Below are positions 56,129 through 56,791 of a stretch of DNA of 56,791 bases, piece after piece (the stretch's first letter is position 1; each line of letters begins with the position of its first letter). The notes beneath the pieces were generated by a model. It was not told the DNA's origin. It saw only the letters and a list, made by a program, of their open reading frames with translations, and did not search any database. The stretch is from Propionibacteriales bacterium (lineage in GTDB: Bacteria > Actinomycetota > Actinomycetes > Propionibacteriales > Nocardioidaceae), in assembly GCA_009379735.1 (NCBI GenBank), contig WHTB01000002.1, positions 1-56,791 on the forward strand, in the 5' to 3' direction. Position numbers and translations under genes: made by a program.

Positions 56129-56791
56129 ATGTGCGGAATCGTGGGCTACGTCGGCGAAAGACCTGCACTGGACGTGATCGTCCACGGGCTGTCGCGCCTG
56201 GAATATCGCGGCTACGACTCGGCCGGCGTCGCCGTGGTCGCCGGGGGGCGCCTGCGCACCGAGAAGCGGGCCGGAAAGCTGCACAACCTGACAGAAGCCC
56301 TCGGTGCGCACTCGTGGCCCGCCGCAGGACGGGGGATCGGCCATACCCGGTGGGCCACGCATGGGCAGCCGAACGACGTGAACGCCCATCCACACACCGA
56401 TGGGTCCCGACGGCTTGCGGTGGTGCACAACGGCATCATCGAGAACTTCGCCGCTCTGCGGGCTGGTCTCGCCCGCCGCGGGCGCCCCTGCACCTCGGAT
56501 ACCGACACCGAAGTCGTGGCTCACCTGCTCGCCGAGGAGTTGTCCCCGGCAGACGGTGACCTGGCGGAGGCGATGCGCCGCGTCTGCCGTCGGCTCGAGG
56601 GCGCCTTCTCGCTGGTCGCGGTCCACGAGGACGTGCCGGACGTGGTGGTCGGTGCGCGGCGCGATTCACCGCTGGTCGTCGGACGCGGAACCGCCGAGAA
56701 CTTCCTCGCCTCCGACGTGTCGGCGTTCATCGCCCACACTCGGGAGGCGATCGAGCTGGGCCAGGACCACGTCGTCGAGCTGCGTCCGGAC
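56129..56791 (+). CDS. glmS: Glutamine--fructose-6-phosphate aminotransferase, N-terminal part (runs off window)
   Basis: Converts fructose-6-phosphate and glutamine to glucosamine-6-phosphate, the entry to UDP-GlcNAc. The 221 visible residues are the class II amidotransferase domain: M-C-G-I-V-G-Y-V-G with the nucleophile Cys2, L-E-Y-R-G-Y-D-S-A-G, G-H-T-R-W-A-T-H-G-Q-P, H-N-G-I-I-E-N-F and S-D-T-D-T-E. The two sugar-isomerase domains would follow outside the window. It is either the housekeeping copy or a second one serving this locus; the presence of polysaccharide genes directly behind it does not settle which. Confidence 0.95.
   Translation, partial: MCGIVGYVGERPALDVIVHGLSRLEYRGYDSAGVAVVAGGRLRTEKRAGKLHNLTEALGAHSWPAAGRGIGHTRWATHGQPNDVNAHPHTDGSRRLAVVHNGIIENFAALRAGLARRGRPCTSDTDTEVVAHLLAEELSPADGDLAEAMRRVCRRLEGAFSLVAVHEDVPDVVVGARRDSPLVVGRGTAENFLASDVSAFIAHTREAIELGQDHVVELRPD

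Noticed and set aside
1-56791. CRISPR arrays, tRNA or rRNA genes
   Set aside because: No regularly spaced repeats and no conserved RNA gene segments were noticed on either strand.

Overview
The window is high-GC DNA with pervasive ATGA and GTGA stop/start overlaps and purine-rich GGGAGG-type ribosome binding sites. Together with the protein families present (an actinobacterial Tat-exported protein, a very large DUF4082-containing secreted enzyme, tyrosine-kinase-like chain-length regulators), this points to an actinomycete. A member of Propionibacteriales such as Nocardioides is a guess from general character only. Almost the whole window is a cell-surface or exo-polysaccharide locus; no rRNA, tRNA, CRISPR array or recognisable DNA-binding regulator was seen.

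Layout. (1) 1-6895, plus strand: the end of an IS630-family transposase abuts a 5'-truncated DegT-type sugar aminotransferase. A hexapeptide acetyltransferase, an initiating sugar-phosphate transferase, a MurJ/Wzx-type flippase, a Wzy/WaaL-type membrane protein and a degenerate Wzz/tyrosine-kinase-like protein follow. (2) 6954-11261, minus strand: a beta-propeller membrane protein coupled to an MFS transporter, and a FemAB/BioF2-like acyltransferase, separated by a non-coding gap. (3) 11447-20158, plus strand: a frameshifted polysaccharide deacetylase, a second BioF2-like acyltransferase, a UDP-glucuronate-epimerase-like enzyme, three glycosyltransferases and a second flippase. (4) 20003-30327, minus strand: a GT2 glycosyltransferase, a sugar N-formyltransferase, an unidentified Rossmann protein, a Gfo/Idh/MocA dehydrogenase and a 2,098-residue secreted multidomain protein. 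(5) 30641-34449, plus strand: an epimerase, two aminotransferases and a WbpD/WlbB-like acetyltransferase, then a separately promoted Tat-exported six-cysteine protein. (6) 48124 down to 35037, minus strand: twelve tightly coupled genes running from a PglF/WbpM-type dehydratase through a Wzz/kinase, a UDP-HexNAc dehydrogenase, a PqqD-like protein, a nucleotidyltransferase-fold protein, a GT4, a GNAT, a membrane protein, an aminotransferase, an HprK-like kinase and a second PqqD to a P-loop-less HprK paralogue. (7) 48324-56791: ugd, two GT4 enzymes, a deacetylase, a PglC-type initiating transferase, an O-antigen ligase-like protein, a PglD/NeuD-like acetyltransferase, an epimerase and the start of glmS.

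How it fits together. GlmS feeds UDP-GlcNAc. The PglF-, PglD- and PglC-like proteins with one of the aminotransferases could make and load a bacillosamine-type first sugar. The UDP-HexNAc dehydrogenase, Gfo/Idh/MocA, DegT and WbpD-like enzymes match the route to UDP-2,3-diacetamido-glucuronic acid. Ugd and an epimerase give UDP-GlcA and UDP-GalA, and the formyltransferase suggests an N-formylated amino sugar. There are two initiating transferases, two flippases, three polymerase/ligase-like proteins and two Wzz-like proteins, so two assembly systems appear to share one locus.

The least explained part is the PqqD / HprK / nucleotidyltransferase set (35037-43271) beside the exported six-cysteine protein at 34505. 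Its components resemble those of lasso-peptide tailoring systems, but no cyclase, leader peptidase or classical precursor peptide is present.
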